From the NCBI GenBank assembly GCA_023253495.1, contig JALRGF010000108.1:1-5161 (forward strand): 5,161 bases of DNA, written 5' to 3'. The number at the start of each line of letters is the position of its first letter. Positions within the stretch are counted from its first letter, which is position 1. The translations under genes were made by a program, and so were the position numbers. Source of the DNA: Verrucomicrobiales bacterium. GTDB lineage: Bacteria; Verrucomicrobiota; Verrucomicrobiia; Verrucomicrobiales; V1-33. The notes below the pieces were generated by a model. It made no database searches, was not told the DNA's origin, and saw nothing but the letters and a program-made list of their open reading frames with translations. Of the stretch, positions 1 through 5,131 are shown piece by piece.

Positions 1-197
1 GGATTGGTGATGATCGAGATGATGTCGGCCGAGAGGTTGAGCAGGATGTAGGTGGCCGCGAAGATCAGCGCGCAGGCCTGCACCACGGGCATGTTGCGGC
101 TCGACACGGAGTCGACCATCAGCTGCCCGATGCCGGGATAGACGAAGACCACCTCGACCACCACCACGCCGACCACGAGATAGGCGAGGTTGAAGGC
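1..197 (-). CDS. ABC transporter permease (DppB/OppB family), C-terminal fragment, cut at both ends
   Basis: The minus strand is open from about 197 to the window edge and gives 65 residues typical of the last third of a dipeptide/oligopeptide-type inner-membrane permease. The family uptake complex has two permeases, two ATPases and a periplasmic binding protein. Visible marks are FNLAYLVVG, then VVEVVFVYPGIGQLMVDSV (the family's E-x-V-F-x-x-P-G-x-G-x-L-x-x-D/A block), PVVQA, and the final membrane segment LIFAATYILLNLSADIISI ending TNP. The usual terminal PR-L/Y would lie just outside the window. No stop or frameshift interrupts it. Homology stops at 195-198, where cysN sequence begins on the other strand, so the N-terminal two thirds are missing. 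Codons favour GCC, GTC, CTC and ATC, unlike the GCG/GTG-rich genes to the right, and the wording resembles Rhizobiales permeases. The transported substrate cannot be told. Confidence 0.85.
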
Positions 198-198
198 G
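188..198. other. Chimeric junction between permease fragment and cysN
   Basis: Bases about 190-198 (ttgaaggcg) fit both flanking genes. On the minus strand they encode the A-F-N of the permease motif AFNLAY. On the plus strand they encode the L-K-A of the CysN motif LKAEREQGITIDVAYR. To the left only the permease reading makes sense, and in the cysN frame a stop (TAG, 181-183) appears at once. To the right the permease reading loses its family motif. A short shared sequence at an abrupt switch is what an assembly or library chimera, or microhomology-mediated joining, would leave. No insertion-sequence ends or target duplications are visible. Confidence 0.8.
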
Positions 199-1263
199 GA
201 GCGGGAGCAGGGGATTACGATTGATGTGGCGTACCGGTATTTTGCGACGCCGCGTCGGAAGTTCATTATTGCGGATTCTCCCGGGCATGTTCAGTACACC
301 CGGAACATGGTGACGGGGGCGTCGACGGCGCAGCTGGCGATTCTGCTGGTGGATGCGCGGCAGGGGGTGATTGAGCAGACGCGGCGGCACGCGTTTATTG
401 CGAATCTGCTGCGGATCCAGCATGTGGTGCTGGCGGTGAACAAGATGGATCTGGTGGACTGGGGCGAGGAAGTTTTCGCGCGGATTGTGGAGGAGTTCCG
501 GACGTTTGCTTCGCGTCTGGACAATATTGTCGAGGTGACGGCGATCCCGATGGCGGCCAAGCATGGGGACAACATTGTCGAGAAGTCGGAGCGGATGCCG
601 TGGTACCAGGGGCCGACGTTGCTGTATCATCTGGAGCACGTGTATATCGGGGCGTCCGACAACCATGTGGATGCGCGATTTCCGGTGCAGTGGGTGATCC
701 GTCCGCAAAATGACGAGTGGCATGATTTCCGCGGGTATGCGGGCCGGGTGGCGGGCGGGGTGTTCAAGCCGGGCGACGAGGTGCAGGTGTTGCCGAGCGG
801 GTTTTCGACGCGGGTCCGGCAGGTGTATGCGTATGACCGGGAGCTGGGAGAGGCGTTTGCGCCGTTGTCGGTGACGATGACTCTGGAGGATGACATTGAC
901 ATATCGCGGGGCGACATGCTGGTGAAGAAAAACAACGTTCCCCGGTGCGGTCAGGATCTGGAGGCGATGATCTGCTGGTTTTCGAGTGAAAAGTCGTTGA
1001 TACCGCGCGGGCGATATGTTCTGCGGCATACCACGCGCGAGGTTCAGGCACTGGTCAGTGAAGTGAAGTACAAGGTGAACATCAACACTTTGCACAAGGT
1101 GGAGGATGACCTGGAATTTGCGATGAATGACATCGGGCGCATTTCGCTGAGGACGAGTGCACCGCTTTTTTTCGACGACTACCGTCGCAACCGCATGACG
1201 GGCAGCTTCATTCTGATCGATCCGCAGACCAATGAGACGGTGGCGGCGGGCATGATCCAGTGA
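190..1263 (+). CDS. cysN: Sulfate adenylyltransferase subunit 1 (CysN), 5'-truncated
   Basis: CysN is the GTPase subunit of ATP sulfurylase. With CysD it makes adenylylsulfate from sulfate and ATP in the cytoplasm, the first step of sulfate assimilation. Counting from the TTG at 190: the switch I block KAEREQGITIDVAYRYF at 2-18, the G3 motif DSPGH at 29-33 (DTPGH is usual), G4 NKMD at 84-87, MPWYQGPTLL at 136-145, then the two C-terminal beta-barrel domains with DFRGYAGRVAGG (179-190), DIDISRGD (235-242) and the family-type ending TGSFILIDPQTNETVAAGMI. About 80-90 N-terminal residues are absent, including the P-loop GxxDxGKST, so this fragment could not bind GTP normally. TTG 190 is not a real start: it is the conserved Leu of DGLKAEREQG, and the frame is closed 7 bases upstream. 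No APS kinase domain is fused; the stop follows MIQ. The truncation coincides with the junction, so the true gene is probably intact with cysD upstream. Identity is secure; the left boundary is artificial or broken. Confidence 0.93.
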   Translation: MKAEREQGITIDVAYRYFATPRRKFIIADSPGHVQYTRNMVTGASTAQLAILLVDARQGVIEQTRRHAFIANLLRIQHVVLAVNKMDLVDWGEEVFARIVEEFRTFASRLDNIVEVTAIPMAAKHGDNIVEKSERMPWYQGPTLLYHLEHVYIGASDNHVDARFPVQWVIRPQNDEWHDFRGYAGRVAGGVFKPGDEVQVLPSGFSTRVRQVYAYDRELGEAFAPLSVTMTLEDDIDISRGDMLVKKNNVPRCGQDLEAMICWFSSEKSLIPRGRYVLRHTTREVQALVSEVKYKVNINTLHKVEDDLEFAMNDIGRISLRTSAPLFFDDYRRNRMTGSFILIDPQTNETVAAGMIQ

Positions 1264-1288
1264 GGCGGGCGTGCGGAAGGGGGTCGGG

Positions 1289-1312
1289 CTCCGGACCCGC
1301 CGCAGGCCGGAG
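1289..1312. terminator. GC-rich hairpin between convergent cysN and sugar dehydrogenase gene
   Basis: CTCCGG at 1289-1294 pairs perfectly with CCGGAG at 1307-1312. CC (1296-1297) with GG (1305-1306) extends the stem across one bulged A, leaving a 7-base loop. It sits in the 78-base gap between two genes that end toward each other, so it could stop transcription from both sides. No run of T follows on either strand, so it is not a canonical intrinsic terminator. In DNA this GC-rich, stems of this size also arise by chance. Confidence 0.35.
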
Positions 1313-1341
1313 TGGGGGGAGGGCTCGACCGGCCGGCGGTC

Positions 1342-2535
1342 TCAGCGGGTGGCGGGCGCGAGGCTGAAAAGCCGCCCGTTCCAGTCGAGGACGAGGATTT
1401 CCTGGTTTTCGTCCTCGCAGAAAGCGGTGGGTTTGGCGGGGGGGGCTGGGGCGTTTTCGGGGGTGATGAGCGGGGTATTCGCTTTGACGGCGTGGTCCGG
1501 TCCCTCGGTGTGCAGGGCCCAGATGCGGCCGCTGCCCCAGTCGCCATAGAGGTAAGCGCCGCGGAGGTCCGGGTGGCGTTGCCCGCGGTAGACGAGACCA
1601 CCGGTGATGGATATCCCCTGGTCGCGGCTGTATTCGTGGATGGGTTCGATGAAGGCCTGGTTTTTCGGCGGCGTGAGGGTGGTCAGGGTGAACGGGTGAG
1701 CGCCCTCGCGGTGGCTCCATCCGTAATTGCCGCCTTTCACGAGGATGTTGATTTCTTCGAACTGATCCTGACCGACGTCGGCGCACCAGAGGGTGCCGGT
1801 GGCGGGGTCAAACGAGAGGCCCCACGGGTTGCGCAGACCGTAGCACCAGATTTCGGGCAGGGCGCCTTCGGTTTTGAGGAACGGGTTGTCAGCGGGGATG
1901 CCGTAGGGGCGGCGGCCGGTGCGGCTGTCGACGTCCAGGCGGAGGATCTTGCCATTCATGGCAAAGAGGTTCTGGGCGAGGCGGGCGGCGTCATCGCGCC
2001 GGCCGCCGTCGCCGACCGCGATGTAGAGGAATCCGTCGGGTCCGAAGACCAGGTTGCCGGAGTTGTGGTTCCAGAACGGCCGGGGGATTTCGAGGAGGAT
2101 TTTTTCCGACGCCGGATCGGCGCGGTCGGGGCGGGTGGGATCGACGCGCCATTCGCTGAGGCGGTTGATTTTGGGATTCTGCTGGGCGTAGCAGGTGAAA
2201 AACCGGCCGTTCTCCTTGTATTGCGGGTGGAAGGCGAATCCGACGAGGCCTTCTTCAAAGTCATTTTCGACGGCCATGAGCGGAGCGACGTCGAGGAAGG
2301 TGGTGGTGGCGGAGTCGGTGCGGTTGGCGGGGAGGATGAGTATTTTTCCTGTCTGCTGGGCGAGGAAGAGGCGGTTGGTGCCGTCGGGCGGGATGACCAG
2401 CGTGATGGGTCGTTCGAAGGAGCAGGCGGTGAATTCCTGCTGGAGCGTGACGGCCGGCGGGTGGGCCGCGGCGGCGACGGAAAGCGGCAGGGCGGCGGCG
2501 CAGGCGGCGGCGAGCGGGCGGATCCAAGGTTTCAT
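1342..2535 (-). CDS. Secreted PQQ-dependent sugar dehydrogenase-like protein (GSDH family beta-propeller)
   Basis: The 397-residue protein matches the glucose/sorbosone dehydrogenase (GSDH) family: six-bladed beta-propellers, often periplasmic, that oxidise sugars or related alcohols with PQQ in characterised members. Residues 1 to about 24 form a signal peptide (MKPWIRPL, then an Ala-rich core, likely cut in VAAAA/HPP). Family blocks in order: RPITLVIPPDGTNRLFLAQQ (42-61), EEGLVGFAFHPQY (94-106), NHNSGNLVFGPDGFLYIAVG (156-175) with candidate catalytic His157, GLRNPWGLSFDP (233-244) with Arg235 at the place of a cofactor-contacting Arg, ADVGQDQFEEIN (252-263), KGGNYGW (267-273) and SITGGLVYRG (309-318). 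Length is normal for a single-domain member. No haem motif or dockerin is seen. The ATG at 2533-2535 is chosen because the signal peptide starts there; no Shine-Dalgarno precedes it. Its neighbours do not reveal a substrate. PQQ use is inferred from the family, since many members are uncharacterised. Confidence 0.9.
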   Translation of the reverse strand: MKPWIRPLAAACAAALPLSVAAAAHPPAVTLQQEFTACSFERPITLVIPPDGTNRLFLAQQTGKILILPANRTDSATTTFLDVAPLMAVENDFEEGLVGFAFHPQYKENGRFFTCYAQQNPKINRLSEWRVDPTRPDRADPASEKILLEIPRPFWNHNSGNLVFGPDGFLYIAVGDGGRRDDAARLAQNLFAMNGKILRLDVDSRTGRRPYGIPADNPFLKTEGALPEIWCYGLRNPWGLSFDPATGTLWCADVGQDQFEEINILVKGGNYGWSHREGAHPFTLTTLTPPKNQAFIEPIHEYSRDQGISITGGLVYRGQRHPDLRGAYLYGDWGSGRIWALHTEGPDHAVKANTPLITPENAPAPPAKPTAFCEDENQEILVLDWNGRLFSLAPATR

Positions 2536-2542
2536 GGTGTGG

Positions 2543-2570
2543 ATGATGGGGCTGGCGGTGCGGGCATCAA
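2543..2570 (-). promoter_or_regulatory. Weak sigma70-like promoter candidate for the sugar dehydrogenase gene
   Basis: Read on the minus strand, TTGATG (2570-2565) and CATCAT (2548-2543) are separated by 16 bases; each matches the consensus at 4 of 6 positions. Only 7 bases separate the -10-like hexamer from the ATG at 2535, so transcription would begin at or beside the start codon. The region is a short divergent intergenic gap where a promoter must lie, but the hexamers are weak and this is a candidate only. Confidence 0.22.
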
Positions 2571-2585
2571 GGACAAAGGACCGGC

Positions 2586-2614
2586 TTGTGAGGGGCCCGG
2601 GGGGCTTCTATGGT
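2586..2614 (+). promoter_or_regulatory. Candidate promoter for the unknown gene upstream of folD
   Basis: TTGTGA (2586-2591) and TATGGT (2609-2614) are 17 bases apart, the ideal sigma70 spacing. The -10-like element overlaps the first possible start codon (ATG 2610) and lies 7 bases before the second (ATG 2622). If used, it would make the second ATG the true start and the message leaderless. It would serve the unknown gene and probably folD. Support is sequence resemblance only. Confidence 0.25.
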
Positions 2615-3725
2615 ACGAGGCATGACCAGGATACGATTCACGAAGAGCGGTGGATGGGTGAGATGCGGACGGGTCGTTCCCGTGCTGGCCGGGGCGGTGC
2701 TGGCCGGGGCGGTGTGGGCGCAGGATGCCGGGGGGACGGATGCGGAGAAGTTACTGGAGCAGTTGAAGACGCTGGAAGAAACGGTGACCAAGGCGCGGGC
2801 CGGCAACAATCAGGCGGCGATGGAGGCGATTGCCGAGGCGGCCTCGGCGGAGGTGAAGGCGGTGGCGTTGTGGATTGATTCGGTGCGGGAGACGGAGTTT
2901 CGTGACCGGGACAGGAAGGAGGCCGAGTTCCGGGCGTGGCGGGACGGTCCGGGGAAGCGCTTGAGCGAGCCGGGAGCGGCGGGGGCGCTGCGGCTGCATC
3001 TGCAGTATCTGCTGATCACGCTGAAAGTGGCCGATGCGACCAGCGACGACGAGAGGGCGGCAGTATTCACGCCGCTGCTGGGGTATCTCGACGATCTGGC
3101 CAAGGCGGACAAGACGGTGTTGCGGAACCGCGGGGCGTTGGACACCTCGGTGTTGGGCACGCCGATCGCGAAGCGGTACAAACTGGATGTCACGGTGCGT
3201 CCGCCGGAGGGATGGCCGCTGATTCCGGGTGATCTCACGGGGATTTACGAAAAGACGATTCTGCCGTACCTGCGGCAGCGGAAGGATGCGGCCCGGTTGC
3301 AGACGGCGTGGACGCGGCGGATTCAGCAGGAGGCGGCCCAGGTGGCCACGCAGGAGTCCGAGTTTGCGACCCGCAATTTCCGGGAGAACGTATTGCCGGC
3401 GCTGGAGTGGGGGCAGGCCATGGACCTGTATCTGGCCGGGACGGATGCTTCGGCGGCGAAGATGCTTTCAATTATCCAGCAGAACCAGGCGCACAAGCAG
3501 GCGACCCAGTGGATCAAGGAATTGCGGGTGCTGTTGAGCGGGGGTCGGGAGGCGGCGGCGGCGGAAGCCGCGGCTGGCGGTGCGGCCAAGGAGGGGGATA
3601 CCACGCCTCCGGAGGCGCCGGCGGCGGAGACCGCGCCTCCGGAGCCGCCGGCCGGTCCGGCTCCGGCCCGGCCGGTGCCTCCGCGCGGTCCGGCTCCCAC
3701 CTTTCCCCCGAACCTGCGACGCTGA
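2610..3725 (+). CDS. Exported protein of unknown function with Ala/Pro-rich tail
   Basis: I do not recognise this 371-residue protein as a named family. The N-terminus looks like a Sec signal peptide: basic residues (R, R, K, R), a hydrophobic core VVPVLAGAVLAGAVWA (22-37), probable cut before QDAGG, suggesting periplasmic or cell-surface location. Residues about 44-113 are rich in Glu, Lys, Arg and Ala and probably helical or coiled. Residues 124-310 form the more varied core, with GWPLIPGDLTGIYEKTILPY (201-220) and ENVLPALEWGQAMDLYLAG (259-277). From about 312 the chain is low-complexity Ala, Gly and Pro with imperfect 10-residue units TTPPEAPAAE and TAPPEPPAGP, ending PNLRR. No catalytic motif is evident. 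The start is uncertain: ATG 2610 or ATG 2622 (MTRIRF), the latter fitting a promoter candidate and giving a cleaner signal peptide. The stop is 14 bases before folD, so cotranscription is likely. Coding status rests on the signal peptide, coherent composition and spacing. Confidence 0.82.
   Translation: MVRGMTRIRFTKSGGWVRCGRVVPVLAGAVLAGAVWAQDAGGTDAEKLLEQLKTLEETVTKARAGNNQAAMEAIAEAASAEVKAVALWIDSVRETEFRDRDRKEAEFRAWRDGPGKRLSEPGAAGALRLHLQYLLITLKVADATSDDERAAVFTPLLGYLDDLAKADKTVLRNRGALDTSVLGTPIAKRYKLDVTVRPPEGWPLIPGDLTGIYEKTILPYLRQRKDAARLQTAWTRRIQQEAAQVATQESEFATRNFRENVLPALEWGQAMDLYLAGTDASAAKMLSIIQQNQAHKQATQWIKELRVLLSGGREAAAAEAAAGGAAKEGDTTPPEAPAAETAPPEPPAGPAPARPVPPRGPAPTFPPNLRR
2682..2711 (+). repeat. 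Perfect tandem duplication of 15 bases inside the signal-peptide code
   Basis: The 15-base unit gtgctggccggggcg occurs at 2682-2696 and again immediately at 2697-2711, encoding VLAGA twice. A third copy begins with GTG and then diverges to encode VWA. The duplication keeps frame and lengthens the hydrophobic core of the signal peptide by five residues. Perfect identity at third codon positions suggests a recent slippage event rather than selected protein repetition. Confidence 0.8.
3604..3644 (+). repeat. Imperfect 30-base repeats coding the Pro-rich tail
   Basis: The 11-base word cgcctccggag is found at 3604-3614 and 3634-3644, exactly 30 bases (10 codons) apart, inside two imperfect decapeptide units rich in Pro, Ala and Glu. 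The first copy is part of a perfect 14-base palindrome, CGCCTCCGGAGGCG (3604-3617). It lies within the coding region of the unknown exported protein and probably reflects internal duplication in a disordered linker. Confidence 0.55.
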
Positions 3726-3739
3726 GAAGATCATTCCCT

Positions 3740-4630
3740 ATGCCTGAGATTATTGATGGAAAAAAGGTGGCGGACGAGGTGTTCGCCGAGTGCCGGCGCG
3801 ACCTGGCTGATCTGGCGTCCCGCGGCATCACGCCGGGACTGGCGGTGGTGCTGGTCGGCGATGATCCGGCGTCGCAGGTGTATGTCGGCAGCAAGGTGCG
3901 CCGCTGCCGCGAGCTGGGCATGGCGTCCTTCAAGCATGAACTGCCGGCCACGGCCACGCAGCGGGAGCTGCTCGATCTGGTGGCCTGGCTCAATGCTCAT
4001 GACGAAGTTGACGGTATCCTGGTGCAGTCGCCGCCGCCGCCGCACATTGATGAGGCCGAGGTGGTGCGCGCGATTGATCCGGCGAAGGACGTGGACGGTT
4101 TCCATCCGGTCAACGTGGCCAGGCTGGCGCTGGAGGATCCTTCGGGATTTGTCCCGTGCACGCCGCTCGGGGTGCAGCGGCTGCTGATGGCTTCGGGAGT
4201 GGAAACACGGGGGGCGCATGCGGTGGTGCTCGGGCGGAGCATGATCGTGGGCAAGCCGATGGCCCTGCTGCTGATGAGCAAGGGGCGCGGTGGTGATGCC
4301 ACGGTGACGGTGGCTCATTCGCGCACGCGCGATCTGGCGGCGGTGACGCGGTCGGCTGACATTCTGGTGGCGGCGATCGGGCGGCCGGAATTTGTCACGG
4401 CGGACATGGTCAAGGAAGGAGCGGTGGTGATCGACGTCGGCATCAACCGCCTGCCCGCTCCGGGCACGAAGACCGGGACGCGGCTGGTGGGCGATGTCGA
4501 CTATGCCGCGGTGGCACCGCGCTGCCGGGCGATCACGCCGGTGCCCGGAGGGGTGGGGCCGATGACCATTGCCATGCTGATGGCCAATACCCTCAAGGCG
4601 GCCCGGCTGCGGCGCGGGCTGAAGCCGTGA
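3740..4630 (+). CDS. folD: Bifunctional methylenetetrahydrofolate dehydrogenase / methenyltetrahydrofolate cyclohydrolase
   Basis: FolD interconverts 5,10-methylene-, 5,10-methenyl- and 10-formyl-tetrahydrofolate in the cytoplasm, normally with NADP, supplying one-carbon units for purines and formyl-methionine. The 296-residue length is normal. Visible marks: IIDGKKVADEV (4-14), SQVYVGSKVRRC (45-56) with the active-site Tyr48 and Lys52, DGILVQ (91-96), DPAKDVDGFHPVN (113-125), PCTPLGVQRLL (139-149), the Rossmann block VVLGRSMIVGKPMALLL (162-178), TVTVAHSRT (188-196), DVGINR (232-237), VGDVDY (250-255) and ITPVPGGVGPMTIAMLMANT (265-284). Two sites differ from the usual: QSPPPPH after GILV, where Q-L/M-P-L/I-P is typical, and SM where GRSN is typical. 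The ATG at 3740 is fixed by homology of the N-terminus; GAGAAG at 3724-3729, overlapping the upstream stop, is a plausible ribosome-binding site. Likely second gene of a two-gene operon. Confidence 0.97.
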   Translation: MPEIIDGKKVADEVFAECRRDLADLASRGITPGLAVVLVGDDPASQVYVGSKVRRCRELGMASFKHELPATATQRELLDLVAWLNAHDEVDGILVQSPPPPHIDEAEVVRAIDPAKDVDGFHPVNVARLALEDPSGFVPCTPLGVQRLLMASGVETRGAHAVVLGRSMIVGKPMALLLMSKGRGGDATVTVAHSRTRDLAAVTRSADILVAAIGRPEFVTADMVKEGAVVIDVGINRLPAPGTKTGTRLVGDVDYAAVAPRCRAITPVPGGVGPMTIAMLMANTLKAARLRRGLKP

Positions 4631-4656
4631 CCGTTTCGCCCGCGGGTACAGGACAG

Positions 4657-4673
4657 GCCCGGGGTGGCCGGGC
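4657..4673. terminator. Hairpin just after folD
   Basis: GCCCGG (4657-4662) and CCGGGC (4668-4673) form a perfect 6-base-pair stem with a 5-base loop, 26 bases past the folD stop. It could contribute to ending folD transcription, but no T run follows, and such stems are common in GC-rich DNA. Confidence 0.3.
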
Positions 4674-4689
4674 GGAGGGCGGTCGTGCG

Positions 4690-4737
4690 GCCGTCCGACG
4701 GCAGGGTGCGATTGTACAGCCGTCCGACGGCAGGGTG
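4690..4737. repeat. Two direct copies of a 19-base palindrome-bearing repeat
   Basis: The identical 19-mer gccgtccgacggcagggtg lies at 4690-4708 and 4719-4737, a 29-base period. Each begins with a 13-base inverted repeat, GCCGTC-C-GACGGC, able to fold as a GCCG/CGGC stem with a 5-base loop. The pair fills the convergent gap after folD and ends three bases before the stop codon of the minus-strand gene. This position suits a bidirectional transcription end or RNA-stabilising element, or a REP-like dispersed repeat. No T tract is present and no other copy exists in the window. Confidence 0.75.
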
Positions 4738-4739
4738 AC

Positions 4740-5000
4740 TCAGACTTGCTCCGGGGCGGCGGTTTCGGCGGTGTGGCCGGGCAGGAGGCGCGCTTTGTCG
4801 GCGAAGCGGTCGAAGCGGTTGGAGAGGATGAGCAGGGTGGGGGCCCAGAGGCCGACGAAGATGCCGCAGCGTTCGGCGTGGGCCTTTTTCACCGGATCCT
4901 CGCTGTTCTGGAACCACCAGATGAAGACGGAACCGACGATGGAAAACAGTCCCAACTGAAAACAGATGACACTGAAGAGGCGGCACATTTGAGCGTTCAT
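4740..5000 (-). CDS. Small two-helix membrane protein of unknown function
   Basis: This 86-residue protein has two clear hydrophobic stretches: about residues 8-30 (LFSVICFQLGLFSIVGSVFI then WWF) and 46-60 (GIFVGLWAPTLLILS). They are joined by a charged loop, NSEDPVKKAHAERC. After the second helix comes a basic segment, NRFDRFADKARLL, then a polar tail ending APEQV. The pattern fits an inner-membrane protein with a short loop. No enzyme motif is seen and I cannot name the family, although similar small proteins ending near WAPTxxILSN occur, as far as I recall, in Opitutales genomes. Coding is supported by the strongly non-random hydrophobicity in a GC-rich background. The start could be Met1 (ATG 5000-4998) or Met5; no Shine-Dalgarno precedes either. 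It is convergent with folD and appears to be transcribed alone. Confidence 0.72.
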   Translation of the reverse strand: MNAQMCRLFSVICFQLGLFSIVGSVFIWWFQNSEDPVKKAHAERCGIFVGLWAPTLLILSNRFDRFADKARLLPGHTAETAAPEQV

Positions 5001-5008
5001 GACGGGAA

Positions 5009-5037
5009 AGCGTAGACGGAATCACCGGCCGGGGCAA
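5009..5037 (-). promoter_or_regulatory. Weak promoter candidate for the small membrane protein gene
   Basis: On the minus strand TTGCCC (5037-5032) and TACGCT (5014-5009) are 17 bases apart. The -10-like hexamer lies 8 bases from the ATG at 5000, again predicting a start of transcription at or next to the start codon. Matches to consensus are 4 of 6 and 3 of 6, so this is only suggestive. Confidence 0.2.
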
Positions 5038-5131
5038 GGCGGATGCCGCAGGCCGGGGGGAGGCGCGGGGCGGGGGCGGCGTGCTGCGGCCACCCGGGGG
5101 AGCGGTCAGTCGGTAACACGGTGGCCGTTTC
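5038..5131. other. GC-rich intergenic stretch without a recognisable gene
   Basis: This is the upstream side of the small membrane protein gene. It holds G-rich runs (for example 5055-5060 and 5083-5087) and no open frame with protein-like composition on either strand. Frames crossing it on the minus strand give Pro/Arg-rich text typical of noncoding GC-rich DNA. I see no RNA gene or riboswitch. Confidence 0.5.

Noticed and set aside
190..192. TTG as the true start codon of cysN
   Set aside because: This Leu is internal in CysN (DGL-KAEREQG), the P-loop domain is missing, and no ribosome-binding site is present. It is just the first in-frame start-like codon after the junction.
1771..1785. 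Perfect palindrome CCGACGTCGG as an operator site
   Set aside because: It lies deep inside the sugar dehydrogenase coding region and is explained by codon choice in GC-rich DNA.
1312..2625. Long plus-strand open frame (437 codons) opposite the sugar dehydrogenase gene
   Set aside because: Its text is Gly/Val/Glu-rich with no family motifs and mirrors the minus-strand GSDH gene, which has a signal peptide and conserved blocks. It is a GC-rich antisense shadow.
3308..3739. Upstream in-frame extension of folD
   Set aside because: The frame stays open back to 3308, but the extra residues are Gly/Ala/Ser-rich shadow of the unknown gene; FolD homology begins at the ATG 3740, with a plausible ribosome-binding site.
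4690..4737. CRISPR array
   Set aside because: There are only two 19-base repeats with a 10-base gap and no cas genes; a spacer of that size does not fit any CRISPR type.
4501..5037. Minus-strand open frame of 178 codons overlapping folD and the small membrane gene
   Set aside because: Its product is Arg/Pro/His-rich without motifs and overlaps two better-supported genes in other frames.
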